Notes: generated by a model not told the origin, from the sequence alone. DNA of 64,000 nucleotides from Bacillus pseudomycoides (GCF_022811845.1 NZ_CP064266.1:2170001-2234000), one strand, 5' to 3'; positions 26,060 to 35,575 are shown, counted from the first letter of the stretch. Program-made: numbers and translations.

Positions 26060-26485
26060 ATTCCCTTCACCCCATATCTCTTTCCTTGTTTGTTTTGCTC
26101 AATGAATATCGAGCGTGCTTCGTGTTACTAATCATTAGTGGGGGATGAAAAACATACTGATAGTAGTTTTCTGTATATCACTATAGAGATTAATTTTGTA
26201 TATGTTCTAGGTGTAAGAGTGGTGATAAAAATAACTATGATTAGCTTCTCTTGTTTCGCGCTTTGTGAATGGAAGAGTGTTCTTTCTCACACAGAAACAT
26301 TTTCGATTATAGCAAAATATTCTGAAAATGTATATTTATTTTTCTTTTTATTATAAAAAATTAGAATTTTAAAACACTTTAACTGAATAATAATTTAAAT
26401 CATCTTTCTAGCAAACTAGGCAGAAGAAAGGTACAATAAAAAGAGTGGTGTTTGATGAAAATAATGATGTAATGGAGTTTTGAAT
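26060..26485. other. Intergenic region with nothing convincing
   Basis: Divergent upstream region of the permease and the C39-like protease. I see no RNA motif, repeat or supported ORF; a 72-codon frame here has no ribosome-binding site or homology. Confidence 0.5.
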
Positions 26486-27199
26486 ATGTTAAAGAAGTTT
26501 AAATATATATGTATTATAGGGATTATATTTGTTGCTGTTATTTTTGTAGGGAAAAATAAAATTCTTCAAAAAGTCCAAGAGTTACGAGTGAATTTTTTAT
26601 TTGATATGAAAGAAACAGCCATGATTGAAAATGTTCCATTCATAAAACAACTTCCGGAATTGCAGCGAGGTTGTGAGGTTACGAGTCTAGCAATGTTATT
26701 GCAGTATAAAGGTGTACAAGTAGATAAGATGCAACTTGCAAGTGAAGTCAATAAAGTTCCATTTAAAGAAAATAATCTTCGCGGAAATCCTCATGAAGGA
26801 TTTGTAGGGAATATTTATACGAAATCTGAACCTGGTTATGGTGTTTATCATGGGCCTATTTTTAAACTAGCAGAAAAATATGTACCTGAAAAAACGATCG
26901 ATTTAACTGGAAGAGAGATTGAAGATATATATAAGGTCATTAGTTCAGGCTCACCAGTATGGGTAATTGCAAATACAACGTTTCAACCGCTAGCTGAGGA
27001 TAGTTTTGAGACATGGAATACAAATGATGGGAATCTAAAAATTACATATTATGAGCATAGTGTTGTGGTAGTTGGATATGATCAAAATTATGTATATATG
27101 AATGATCCATTAGCTAATAATCCGAATAAAAAAGTATCACGTTCTGAATTTGAAAGAGCATGGGAACAAATGGGCAAGCAAGCAATTACTATTTTATAA
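26486..27199 (+). CDS. Membrane-anchored C39-like cysteine peptidase
   Basis: 237 residues from ATG 26486 (GGAG 9 bases before; TTG 26480 is too close). One N-terminal helix (about 6-22) anchors an external peptidase_C39_2 domain. Catalytic candidates: C63 in LQRGCEVTS, His in YYEHSVVVVGYD and Asp in NDPLANN. Such proteins are common in Bacillus; targets are unknown. No ABC transporter or peptide precursor is adjacent, so it is not a bacteriocin leader peptidase. Closed by a strong terminator. Confidence 0.75.
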   Translation: MLKKFKYICIIGIIFVAVIFVGKNKILQKVQELRVNFLFDMKETAMIENVPFIKQLPELQRGCEVTSLAMLLQYKGVQVDKMQLASEVNKVPFKENNLRGNPHEGFVGNIYTKSEPGYGVYHGPIFKLAEKYVPEKTIDLTGREIEDIYKVISSGSPVWVIANTTFQPLAEDSFETWNTNDGNLKITYYEHSVVVVGYDQNYVYMNDPLANNPNKKVSRSEFERAWEQMGKQAITIL

Positions 27200-27238
27200 A
27201 AATGAAAGCTATCTAATATTAGGTAGCTTTCATTTTTT
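27198..27238 (+). terminator. Rho-independent terminator
   Basis: AATGAAAGCTA / TAGCTTTCATT stem, T6 tail. Confidence 0.85.
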
Positions 27239-27325
27239 GAATTAATTAAAATCAGAAAATTCTTTATTTTATAATTGGTTCAAGCTATAATAACATTTAA
27301 CTTAGTGAAGGAAGGAGGAGGATAA

Positions 27326-28504
27326 ATGGATGAGGTGAAAGATATTGTTCTTTCTAAAGAACGATTAGTAGAATGGAGAAGGCATTTTCATAGGCATCCA
27401 GAATTATCTTTTCAAGAAGAAAAAACATCTCAGTTCGTATACGACACACTTCAGACAATTCCTCACCTAGAAGTTTCACGACCAACAAAGTATAGCGTTA
27501 TGGCAAGATTAATTGGTAAGAGATCAGGGAAAACAATTGCTATTCGTGCAGATATGGATGCGCTTCCCATCCAGGAAGAGAATCAGTTTGAATTTGTTTC
27601 TACATATCCAGGAGTGATGCATGCATGTGGGCACGATGGACATATTGCAATGCTTCTTGGCACTGTATATGCGCTTGTAGAACAAAGAGAGGAAATCAAA
27701 GGTGAGATTCGTTTTCTGTTTCAACATGCTGAAGAGAATTTTCCGGGTGGCGCACAAGAGATGGTTGCTGCTGGCGTAATGGAAAATGTTGATTATATCA
27801 TTGGTGCACACCTTTGGGCTTCTTTAGAAGTTGGGAAAGTTGGAGTTATTTATGGTCCAGCGATGGCAGCGCCTGATGTATTTAACATTATAATAGAAGG
27901 AAAAGGTGGACATGCAGGTATTCCTCATGAAACAGTTGATAGCATTGCTATTGGTACACAAGTAGTATCCCAGCTTCAACAAATCGTATCGCGCCTTACG
28001 AATCCGTTAGATTCTCTTGTTGTATCTGTCACACAGTTTCATGCGGGGACAACGCATAATGTAATTCCAAGACAGGCAACAATTGAAGGTACAGTAAGAA
28101 GCTTAAAGCATGAATTACGAGAACAAACTGCACAGCGGATTGAAAGTATTGTAAAGCATATTACAGAAGCATATGGTGCAACGTATCGCTTTTCTTACGA
28201 GTATGGGTATCGCCCTGTTGTGAATGATGAATGGGTTACGCAAATTGTAGAAAGTGCAGCACTAGAGCTTTATGGAAGAGAACGAGTATGTAAGTTACAA
28301 CCTACGATGGCAGGTGAAGATTTTTCAGCCTTTTTACAAAAGGCACCGGGCACATTTTTCTTCATTGGCGCTGGGAATAAAGAAAAGGGAATTATATATC
28401 CACATCATCACCCTCGTTTCACAATTGACGAAGATGCCTTACCAATTGGTGTAGAAGTTTTTGTGAAATCTGTTTTGAAGTGCAATACAATTCTACTGCG
28501 TTAG
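27326..28504 (+). CDS. M20 family N-acyl amino acid amidohydrolase
   Basis: 392 residues. Metal-binding and catalytic motifs of the M20D group are in order: RRHFHRHPELSFQE, IRADMDALPI, MHACGHDGH, FQHAEENFPGGAQEM and the C-terminal AGEDFSAFL plus HHPRFTIDEDAL. These enzymes remove the acyl group from N-acyl amino acids or from conjugates such as indoleacetyl amino acids, in the cytoplasm. GAAGGAGGAGG precedes the ATG. Monocistronic. Confidence 0.85.
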   Translation: MDEVKDIVLSKERLVEWRRHFHRHPELSFQEEKTSQFVYDTLQTIPHLEVSRPTKYSVMARLIGKRSGKTIAIRADMDALPIQEENQFEFVSTYPGVMHACGHDGHIAMLLGTVYALVEQREEIKGEIRFLFQHAEENFPGGAQEMVAAGVMENVDYIIGAHLWASLEVGKVGVIYGPAMAAPDVFNIIIEGKGGHAGIPHETVDSIAIGTQVVSQLQQIVSRLTNPLDSLVVSVTQFHAGTTHNVIPRQATIEGTVRSLKHELREQTAQRIESIVKHITEAYGATYRFSYEYGYRPVVNDEWVTQIVESAALELYGRERVCKLQPTMAGEDFSAFLQKAPGTFFFIGAGNKEKGIIYPHHHPRFTIDEDALPIGVEVFVKSVLKCNTILLR

Positions 28505-28521
28505 AGAAGTAAGAATTGTAT

Positions 28522-28568
28522 GCAATGAAAAAGCTATCTTTCTAAAGGGAGATAGCTTTTTTCATTGC
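28522..28568 (+). terminator. Long rho-independent terminator
   Basis: AAGCTATCT / AGATAGCTT inner stem extended by GCAATGAA / TTCATTGC; T6 tract inside the long arm. Confidence 0.8.
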
Positions 28569-28632
28569 ATACATTTTCCCGAGATGGAGAAATATAACGG
28601 TAACATTTTGAGAGGAAAGTTAGGTGAGGTAG

Positions 28633-30102
28633 ATGACGAATTTAGAGGCAAGCTTATCTGCAATTACAAACTCTATTCGAGAAACATTGCAGTCTCCTAA
28701 TGATTTAACAGTGCGAGAATTTGCTTTGTCTTGCTCATCTACTCGATGTGCCGTTGTTTTTTTATGTGGGCTTACTGATAAAGACTTAATTTATCAATTT
28801 GTTATTCGTCCATTACAACAAGAAGAGATTCCGAATAAAGCCCCAATCATGCAAACTTTATTAGATAGATTTATTTCTATAGGTGAAGTAAATACAGCTG
28901 AGACATTTTCAGATGTTATTACTTCTGTTCTAGTAGGAGATACAGTTGTTTTAATTGATGGAATTCCTCATGCATTAATAATTAATAGTCGAGCATGGGA
29001 AAGACGAAGTTTAGAGCCGCCGATTACAGAAAATATCATTCGGGGTCCTAAAATAGGTTTCACTGAGGATATTGCAACAAATAAAATGCTAATTCGGCGT
29101 GAGTTGCGTGACCCAAAACTTCGATTTCAGTCCTATATTATGGGAAAACGCTCTCAAAAAGAAGTTACATTAATTTATATTGAAGATATAATCAATCCTT
29201 ATATCGTAAATGAATTGAATCGGCGTTTACAGTCGATTGAAACGGATGTGATATTAGATTCTGGGAAAGTTGAGCACCTATTGGAGGAAAATACTCTGTC
29301 TCCTTTCCCACAATTTTTAAATACGGAAAGACCAGATAGAGCGATAGCTTCTTTGGCAAAAGGAAAGGCGGTTATTTTAGTAGACGGGTCGCCTTTTGCT
29401 GTCATCGCGCCTATGGTTATTGTGGATATTTTTCAATCGCCAGAAGATCATTATGAAAGGTGGATTATTGGTACCCTTCTAAGAGGACTTCGTATGGTAG
29501 CTGGACTTATGGCAATTTTGTTTCCAGGGGTATATGTTGCACTTGTTTCGTATCATCAAGGTCTTATTCCATCTAATCTTGCATATTCAATTGCTGGGGC
29601 AAGGGAAGGAGTGCCGTTTCCCGCCTATATTGAAACGATCATTATGACATTAACAATGGAATTAATTAGAGAAGCAGGGCTTCGTTTACCTAAGCAAATT
29701 GGACAAACTGTCGGGATTGTAGGAGGACTTGTTATTGGTGAAGCGGCGGTAAGCGCGGGGATTGTCAATCCTTTTATGGTTATTGTCATTGCCGTTACGG
29801 CTATTGCTACCTTTTCTTTGCCTGTTTATAGTATAACAGTTACATTTCGTTTCTTGTTATTTGCGTTTATTTTAGCAGCGACCCTGTTTGGGCTATATGG
29901 GATTATTTTGGCGTTAATTGCATTAGCAATCCATATTACGAATTTAAAAAGTGTTGGAATTCCTTATTTTACGCCGTTAGCTCCTGCTTTTTATAAGGAT
30001 TGGAAAGAAGAAGTGGCATTGTTACCGAGGGCAATGTTAAAGACGAGACCAGATTATTTACAGACGCAAGATAAAACATTACGTTCAAAGGAGAGAAAAT
30101 AA
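28633..30102 (+). CDS. gerLA: Spore germinant receptor subunit A
   Basis: 489 residues of the GerA family. The soluble N-terminal region (about 1-275) is followed by five membrane segments containing the family block GVPFPAYIETIIMTLTMELIREAGLRLP. With subunits B and C it forms a nutrient receptor in the inner spore membrane. The symbol gerL is chosen because operon position and neighbours (after qox, before feo) match what I recall of gerL in B. anthracis/cereus; the sequence alone only proves a GerA-type subunit. In B. cereus gerL has been linked to isoleucine responses. Expected to be transcribed in the forespore by sigma G. Confidence 0.8.
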   Translation: MTNLEASLSAITNSIRETLQSPNDLTVREFALSCSSTRCAVVFLCGLTDKDLIYQFVIRPLQQEEIPNKAPIMQTLLDRFISIGEVNTAETFSDVITSVLVGDTVVLIDGIPHALIINSRAWERRSLEPPITENIIRGPKIGFTEDIATNKMLIRRELRDPKLRFQSYIMGKRSQKEVTLIYIEDIINPYIVNELNRRLQSIETDVILDSGKVEHLLEENTLSPFPQFLNTERPDRAIASLAKGKAVILVDGSPFAVIAPMVIVDIFQSPEDHYERWIIGTLLRGLRMVAGLMAILFPGVYVALVSYHQGLIPSNLAYSIAGAREGVPFPAYIETIIMTLTMELIREAGLRLPKQIGQTVGIVGGLVIGEAAVSAGIVNPFMVIVIAVTAIATFSLPVYSITVTFRFLLFAFILAATLFGLYGIILALIALAIHITNLKSVGIPYFTPLAPAFYKDWKEEVALLPRAMLKTRPDYLQTQDKTLRSKERK

Positions 30103-30103
30103 A

Positions 30104-31219
30104 TTGAAACCGTTTGAATACGGAGATGAAGAAATTGGATCTCGGGAGCTAACATTTACAATATCTTCGATCATCATAGGTACGGGAGCACTTTCGATGC
30201 CCCGTGTGATTGCAGAACAGACTCTTTTCACAGATGGATGGATCATATTATTTCTCGGTGGTTTGATTTGTGCATTTTTTGCTTGGATAATTACCAAAAT
30301 AGCAAATTTATTTCCAAACCAAACGTTTTTTCAATATACAAGTGCCCACCTATCGAAGCCAGTAGCTTATGGTGTCACCGGTATTTTAGTGTTAACATTC
30401 GCTGGAATTACGGCGTATCAAGCGCGAGCTATTTCAATTATTGCACAAACATATTTATTTGGTAAAACGCCTATTGAACTTTTATCATTTTTCTACTTAC
30501 TTGTTGTTATTTATGGGGTAAGTGGTTCTAGAGCAGCATTACTCCGTCTTAACATGTTATTTTTGCCAATTGTGGTGAGTGCCATTTTAGCTTTGTCGTT
30601 ATTAAATATAAATTTAATGGATACTCGTAATTTGTTGCCGCTTTTTCAAACGAAATGGAGCCAATATGCTGTTGGGATGAAGGAATCTATATTTACATTC
30701 ATTGGATTTGAAGCGGTTTTATTTTATTCTTCAATTGTGAAGCAAAAAGACAAAGCGCCTTTGGCTGCCGCAAAGGGAGTAATGATTACCAATTTATTAT
30801 ATATTCTCATCTATCTCACTTGTATTATTGTCTTTTCTAATTCTACGACGAAGAGTTTAACGTACCCTGTTATTGAATTAGGAAAGGAGATTGAAATTGG
30901 CGGCGGTTTTTTAGAACGTTTCGATGCGATTTTCTTTACGACTTGGATTACTACAATTTTTAATACTACCTCTATGTATTATGATATATCGATAATATGT
31001 TTTTGTTCAATGTTTCCTTCTATTAAGAAGAAAATATTTATTTTTGTAAGTGCACCAATAATTTATCTGTTGAACATGCTTCCTGAAAATGTTACGAAAG
31101 TAACTCGGTATGGTACCTACTTAGCTTGGGTTGATATGGCATGCGTTATCATTGTTCCTCTGCTCGTTTTCATTATCTATAAAATAAAGGGGGGCAAAAA
31201 TAGTGAAACATCTTCATAA
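30104..31219 (+). CDS. gerLB: Spore germinant receptor subunit B
   Basis: 371 residues, ten membrane helices, APC-superfamily fold (ELTFTISSIIIGTGALSMPRVIAEQ). Subunit B is the part in which germinant-specificity mutations map in other GerA-type receptors. TTG start behind AAAGGAG, 1 bp after gerLA; it overlaps the C subunit gene by 17 bp. Order here is A-B-C. Confidence 0.82.
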   Translation: MKPFEYGDEEIGSRELTFTISSIIIGTGALSMPRVIAEQTLFTDGWIILFLGGLICAFFAWIITKIANLFPNQTFFQYTSAHLSKPVAYGVTGILVLTFAGITAYQARAISIIAQTYLFGKTPIELLSFFYLLVVIYGVSGSRAALLRLNMLFLPIVVSAILALSLLNINLMDTRNLLPLFQTKWSQYAVGMKESIFTFIGFEAVLFYSSIVKQKDKAPLAAAKGVMITNLLYILIYLTCIIVFSNSTTKSLTYPVIELGKEIEIGGGFLERFDAIFFTTWITTIFNTTSMYYDISIICFCSMFPSIKKKIFIFVSAPIIYLLNMLPENVTKVTRYGTYLAWVDMACVIIVPLLVFIIYKIKGGKNSETSS

Positions 31220-32378
31220 GTGTATTTGCTGTATTGCCTTGTTTATATGTATGAGTGGTTGTTCAGAGCGAAAAGAGATTGAAGAGAGAGGTTTTGTTGT
31301 AGGAGTAGCTTTTGATGTTGCAAAAGAGGAAAGTAAATCAAAGAAACCACCTCGTATGAAGGGAACGTATCAACTTGTCTTGCCGAGTTCGTTAGCTCAA
31401 CAGGGCGGGGGTAAAAGTCAAGGAGGAGCTAATTACATTAATATTAGTGCAACTGCTGATAGTGTATTTGCACAAATCAGAGAGATATCTAAAAAAATTA
31501 GTCGCTCTTTATTTTTTCCACATATTCAAGTTATCGTTTTTTCAAAAGACTTATTAAAACATCCAATGGTTTTAGAACAAACGTTAGATGTCTTTTTTCG
31601 TGATCATGAAATGAGGAGAAATATTCGGATTTTTGTTTCTAAAGAACGAGCGGATCGTATTTTACAACAAAGTGCTAAACCGGAAAATTTACCAGCGAAA
31701 TATATTGATTTGCTAGCAGATCATGCAGACGCGAATGCATATATGTTAGAAGCGGTTCGCACTGGTGATGTACAAGAAACGATGGTTGCTAAGAGAAGTT
31801 TTGTGCTTCCGATTTTACAATTAACAAAACAAGGTGTGAAAATGGAAGGGGCTGCTATGTTTCAAGGAAAGGATAATAAATTGATCGGCCTTTTAACTGG
31901 AAAAAATACGCAAGGATTAAATTATATAATTGGAAAGAAAGCGAGTGGTTTTGTAACCATTCGAAAAGAGAAAAAAACGTTCACGTATGAAGTTCACAAA
32001 ATAAGACGAAAAATACATGCTTCTTTCGCAGAACCACGTCATCCAAAGTTTACAGTTGATATTTATCCTGAAGGTGTACTAGCGGAGGTATATTTAGGCG
32101 GGGATGGAAAGGTGTGGAGTGACAAGCAAATGAAGACATCCATCTCCAAAGAGATGGAGAGTATAGTGATGGGAACGATAAAAAAAGTGCAGAAATCTTT
32201 TAAAACAGATGTTCTTGGATTAGGAGATTATTATAAGCGGCATAATTATAAAGAGTGGAAGAAGATAGAAAAAAATTGGGATAAGGGAGAGAACTATTTT
32301 ACTAAGAGTAACATAGTTGTTCGTGTTCATCCGGTGGTAGAACATTCAGGTTCTTTGATGCCAAAAGGTGGTCAGTAA
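31203..32378 (+). CDS. gerLC: Spore germinant receptor lipoprotein subunit C
   Basis: 391 residues from GTG, with AAGGGGGG upstream. Signal peptide and lipobox MSGC with C20 as the lipid site, needing Lgt for receptor function. The remaining sequence fits GerC domains (ERGFVVGVAFDVA, FPHIQVIVFSKDLL, GVLAEVYLGG). Overlaps gerLB by 17 bp, showing coupled translation. Confidence 0.82.
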   Translation: MKHLHKCICCIALFICMSGCSERKEIEERGFVVGVAFDVAKEESKSKKPPRMKGTYQLVLPSSLAQQGGGKSQGGANYINISATADSVFAQIREISKKISRSLFFPHIQVIVFSKDLLKHPMVLEQTLDVFFRDHEMRRNIRIFVSKERADRILQQSAKPENLPAKYIDLLADHADANAYMLEAVRTGDVQETMVAKRSFVLPILQLTKQGVKMEGAAMFQGKDNKLIGLLTGKNTQGLNYIIGKKASGFVTIRKEKKTFTYEVHKIRRKIHASFAEPRHPKFTVDIYPEGVLAEVYLGGDGKVWSDKQMKTSISKEMESIVMGTIKKVQKSFKTDVLGLGDYYKRHNYKEWKKIEKNWDKGENYFTKSNIVVRVHPVVEHSGSLMPKGGQ

Positions 32379-32447
32379 TGTGAAATGGAGCAACTTTTAC
32401 TGATATCTTCAGCATCTTTAAATGGAAAGAGGAGCGATGATAATGAT

Positions 32448-32594
32448 ATGAAAATGCCTTCTACTTTGACAATTATAAATACGATTCTAATGGGAATTAT
32501 TCCGTATACGATTCACTTTTTGAATAAAAAAATTAAAAAATATGGCGCACAGCCGTGGGAAAATCCAAATGAAGATGAAAAAGGAAACCTGTAG
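32448..32594 (+). CDS. Small fourth protein of the germinant-receptor operon
   Basis: 48 residues from ATG 32448 (AAAGAGGAG about 14 bases before), or up to 69 from ATG 32385. One membrane helix (LTIINTILMGIIPYTIHFL) followed by a charged tail (KKIKKYGAQPWENPNEDEKGN). Small membrane D subunits with one or two helices are known beside some GerA-type operons and can tune receptor output; this looks like such a protein. It is the last gene before the operon terminator. Confidence 0.6.
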   Translation: MKMPSTLTIINTILMGIIPYTIHFLNKKIKKYGAQPWENPNEDEKGNL

Positions 32595-32611
32595 TCTAGG
32601 TTTCCTTTTAT
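32579..32611 (+). terminator. Terminator of the gerL operon
   Basis: AAAGGAAACCT / AGGTTTCCTTT stem with T4ATAT tail. Confidence 0.75.
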
Positions 32612-32648
32612 ATATTATTACTATAAATTTTAGCGGAATCTAAGAATC

Positions 32649-32713
32649 TAATTGGTGAAAAGCAGCCATCAGTGGAGGAAGAATCCTCCTACTGATGGAA
32701 GTTTCACTTTATA
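32649..32713 (-). repeat. Dispersed short repeat, copy 3
   Basis: Minus strand: TATAAAGTGAAACTTCCATC, then a GGAGG-ATTC-CCTCC stem, CACTGATGG and CACCAATTAGA. The TAA inside its first bases is the stop codon of the feoB C-terminal gene. Confidence 0.65.
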
Positions 32714-34109
32714 CAAGCCCTAACCAATGTACCAATTGCGTAGAGAGGAATGTAACAACAATGGCGATAACGGTAGGGATTGCAAACGATAGAAATGTCC
32801 ATTTAGGACTTTTTGTTTCTTTATATATGTTCACCAATGTAGTTCCACATGGGAAATGAAGAAGAGAGAACAACATTGTGTTTAATGCAGTTAACCACGT
32901 CCAGCCATGCTCTAAGAACAAGTTTTTAATTTGATTTAAATCATCTATTTCTGTTAAAGCACCAGTTGATAAATAAGACATTAATAAAATTGGAATAACA
33001 ATTTCGTTAGCTGGCAATCCAAGGATAAATGCAGCTAGAATGAATCCGTCAAGACCTAGTAATTTAGCGAATGGATCTAAGAAATTTACAAAATACATAA
33101 GTAGGCTTGTGTCACCAACATAAATATTTGCTAATACCCAAGTTAGTACAGCGGCAGGTGCAGCGACGATAACCGCACGTTTTAAAACATACAAGGATTT
33201 ATCAAGCGTGGAACGTACAATTGTGTTCCAAATTTTTGGCTTACGGTATGGTGGTAATTCTAATGTATAGTGAGTTGGGACACCTTTTAAAGCGGTTTTT
33301 GATAATACCCAAGATACGGTTAATGTTACAATAACCCCAATTACAACCATTCCAACCACAACACCAGCCGTAACAAGTGTTTGCATGCTGCCAGTATATC
33401 CAGCAGCCATAAATAATGATGCCATTAATATTAACGTAGGCCAACGTCCATTACATGGAACAAAGTTGTTTGTTAAAATTGCTAACATACGCTCGCGCGG
33501 TGATTCGATAATGCGTGTTGACATAATGGCAGCAGCATTACAACCAAATCCCATTGCCATTGTTAATGATTGTTTTCCATGTGCACCAGATCGTTTGAAT
33601 AAACGATCCATGTTAAAAGCAACACGTGGTAAGTATCCATAGTTTTCTAGTAAAGCAAACATAGGAAAGAAAATAGCCATAGGTGGTAACATAACGCTAA
33701 TTACAGCGCCAGTGCCACGGAATAAGCCAAGAATTAAGATGCCATGTAACCAAGTTGGTGCATGCATCGCTTGAAACCAAGCGGTTAAATGACCTTCTGC
33801 CCACCCGAAAAACTCAGCGATCATAGCAGATGGCACATTAGCTCCAGCAATTGTAAGGTAAAAAATAATAGATAAAATTCCGAGCATAATTGGAAATCCG
33901 AATATAGGAGAAGTGAAAATTTTATCTAGCTTCTCTGAACGATATAACTTATCGGTATTTGTGTATTGAACAGCGTCCTTACATATGTTTGCGGAAGTTC
34001 GATAAATATCACCTACAATATCGTCTCGTATGTCCTCTTTTGTAAGTGTTTGTGCATGCTGAACAATATAATCTAATGGAAGAGCTTTACTGGCTGAGTG
34101 AGATTCCAT
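32709..34109 (-). CDS. feoB: FeoB C-terminal membrane domain as a separate protein
   Basis: 466 residues: the Fe(II) permease part of FeoB. Gate motifs are visible: LGLFRGTGAVISVMLPPMAIFFPMF, GFGCNAAAIMSTR, NNFVPCNGRWPTL and LLHFPCGTTLVNIYKE. In usual FeoB this is fused to the G-protein; here the reading frame is separate, starting at its own ATG behind AGGGAGG and overlapping the GTPase gene by 23 bp. The intact start signals favour a natural split over a sequencing error. The stop codon is supplied by the edge of a dispersed repeat. Confidence 0.85.
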   Translation of the reverse strand: MESHSASKALPLDYIVQHAQTLTKEDIRDDIVGDIYRTSANICKDAVQYTNTDKLYRSEKLDKIFTSPIFGFPIMLGILSIIFYLTIAGANVPSAMIAEFFGWAEGHLTAWFQAMHAPTWLHGILILGLFRGTGAVISVMLPPMAIFFPMFALLENYGYLPRVAFNMDRLFKRSGAHGKQSLTMAMGFGCNAAAIMSTRIIESPRERMLAILTNNFVPCNGRWPTLILMASLFMAAGYTGSMQTLVTAGVVVGMVVIGVIVTLTVSWVLSKTALKGVPTHYTLELPPYRKPKIWNTIVRSTLDKSLYVLKRAVIVAAPAAVLTWVLANIYVGDTSLLMYFVNFLDPFAKLLGLDGFILAAFILGLPANEIVIPILLMSYLSTGALTEIDDLNQIKNLFLEHGWTWLTALNTMLFSLLHFPCGTTLVNIYKETKSPKWTFLSFAIPTVIAIVVTFLSTQLVHWLGLV

Positions 34110-34809
34110 TTATTACGACCTCCCTTACAAGCGGCTCCTTATGATGTTTTTGGAGTGCTGCTAGAAAATTTTTATCTCCATCTAATATACGAAGTGCCAC
34201 CCAGCGTGCAGGATAAGTATCTCCGAATACTTTATAAATTTGCGGTTCTAATTCTTGAATCATGCTTTCAATTTGCTCATTATAAGTAATTTGAACAGGC
34301 GTTGGGAGTAATTTTTTATTTGCTACTTTAGCGATTACACTTAGTAAATGGCCGATTCCAACTCGGTTTCGAGCCGAGATTTTAACTACAGGGACTCCGA
34401 GTGACTTTGCTAATTTTTTTTCATCAATGACAATTCCTTTTTTCTCAGCTTCATCGATTAGATTAATGCAAACTACCACGTCTTTTGTCATTTCCATAAC
34501 TTGCAACGCTAAGTTTAAATTTCTCTCCATTGCAGTTGCATCCACAACAACAACGGTTACTTCAGGTTTTTCAAAAATGATATAATCACGCGCTACTTCT
34601 TCATCTGTAGAATTTGAATAAAGAGAGTACGTTCCTGGTAAATCAATGAGAGTATATATACTTCCGTTATGTTCATACTCACCTTCTGCTTTTAACACTG
34701 TTTTTCCAGTCCAGTTTCCAGTATGTTGTTTTAACCCTGTTAATGTATTAAACAATGTACTTTTCCCAGTGTTTGGGTTTCCTGCTAATGCAATGCGATG
34801 TTTTTTCAT
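34087..34809 (-). CDS. feoB: FeoB N-terminal GTPase domain as a separate protein
   Basis: 240 residues: G1 GNPNTGKST, G2 region TGNWTGKTV, G3 DLPGTYSL, G4 NLIDEAEK, followed by the FeoB helical spacer. It gates Fe(II) uptake by GTP hydrolysis at the inner face of the membrane. It ends just where the membrane domain begins in single-chain FeoB. Its ATG overlaps the feoA stop by 4 bp, so feoA, G-domain and permease domain are translated as a coupled set. Confidence 0.88.
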   Translation of the reverse strand: MKKHRIALAGNPNTGKSTLFNTLTGLKQHTGNWTGKTVLKAEGEYEHNGSIYTLIDLPGTYSLYSNSTDEEVARDYIIFEKPEVTVVVVDATAMERNLNLALQVMEMTKDVVVCINLIDEAEKKGIVIDEKKLAKSLGVPVVKISARNRVGIGHLLSVIAKVANKKLLPTPVQITYNEQIESMIQELEPQIYKVFGDTYPARWVALRILDGDKNFLAALQKHHKEPLVREVVINGISLSQ

Positions 34810-35063
34810 TCTGAATCATCTCCTATTAATCTTCCGAAAATAAGGGAACTTTCTTCACTACGCAGTGCAATGGTTGTATTGCTCACTTGATAAGCGATTG
34901 GATCTCCGAGCGGGCTTTTTTGCAATACTTTAATAGTAGCTCCGGGAATAAAGCCTAAATCTAATAAGCGACGTTTCATAGTTCCTTCTAATTGTATCTT
35001 CTCGATTTGTACAAACTGCCCTGTTTGAAAATTTGAGAGGGGTTTGATATTAGCCAATACCAT
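34806..35063 (-). CDS. feoA: Ferrous iron transport protein A
   Basis: 85 residues, one SH3-like FeoA domain (RRLLDLGFIPGATIKVLQKSPLGDPIAYQV). Cytoplasmic partner of FeoB. AGAAGAGGT lies before the ATG. First gene of the operon, downstream of a strong dyad that may be a metalloregulator site. Confidence 0.9.
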   Translation of the reverse strand: MVLANIKPLSNFQTGQFVQIEKIQLEGTMKRRLLDLGFIPGATIKVLQKSPLGDPIAYQVSNTTIALRSEESSLIFGRLIGDDSE

Positions 35064-35100
35064 AAAAGTTACCTCTTCTCTATATTTTTAGTGTCGGTTT

Positions 35101-35126
35101 AAAAAGTTTACCTAGGGAAACTTTTT
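35101..35126. promoter_or_regulatory. 26-bp dyad in the feo promoter region, MntR/DtxR-like
   Basis: AAAAAGTTTACCT / AGGGAAACTTTTT pair in 12 of 13 positions. The core TTTACCTAGGGAAAC is closer to the MntR box (TTTGCCTTAAGGAAA type) than to a Fur box. It lies 38 bp before feoA. Confidence 0.5.
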
Positions 35127-35337
35127 GATACTAATATAGTAGACTACATTGAATGAAGATGTCAATTGGTACTTTAAAAATATTCAATTATTTTTAGAAT
35201 TGTTCCAATTTATTTTGCTTTACAGAAAAATATTACTGAAATTATGTGGGGTAAATGTGGAATAACATCTATAAAGTTGAAAAAATGAAGGAATTTGTAA
35301 ATGTATTTTTAATGTTGATAGTAAAAACAAGATTTTA

Positions 35338-35374
35338 TTTACGATAAATTTACATTGTTAAAAGTAAATTTACA
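35338..35374 (+). promoter_or_regulatory. Pho box (PhoP binding site) of the pst operon
   Basis: TTTACG-N5-TTTACA-N3-TTAAAA-N5-TTTACA: two pairs of TT(A/T)ACA-type hexamers at 11-bp phase, the PhoP arrangement known from B. subtilis. The start codon of pstS lies 202 bp downstream, so the leader is long. Confidence 0.6.
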
Positions 35375-35575
35375 ATCAGGGCTAATTTGTGTGGATTCTT
35401 TTGGTTTTTTAAATAAAAAGAGGTGAAATATATAGGTTTTGAGGTGTGTTACCTCTCTTTACTTAAAATTAAAAATTGCTTAACACTAACATAATATTAT
35501 TGTCCTACAATGAATTTGTGTTCGAAAGAAGTAGATGAATGTGAAAAAGCAATAATCCAAATGGGGGTACAAGAC

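Noticed and set aside
26138..26356. 72-codon frame upstream of the C39-like protease
   Set aside because: No ribosome-binding site, no family likeness, and odd composition.
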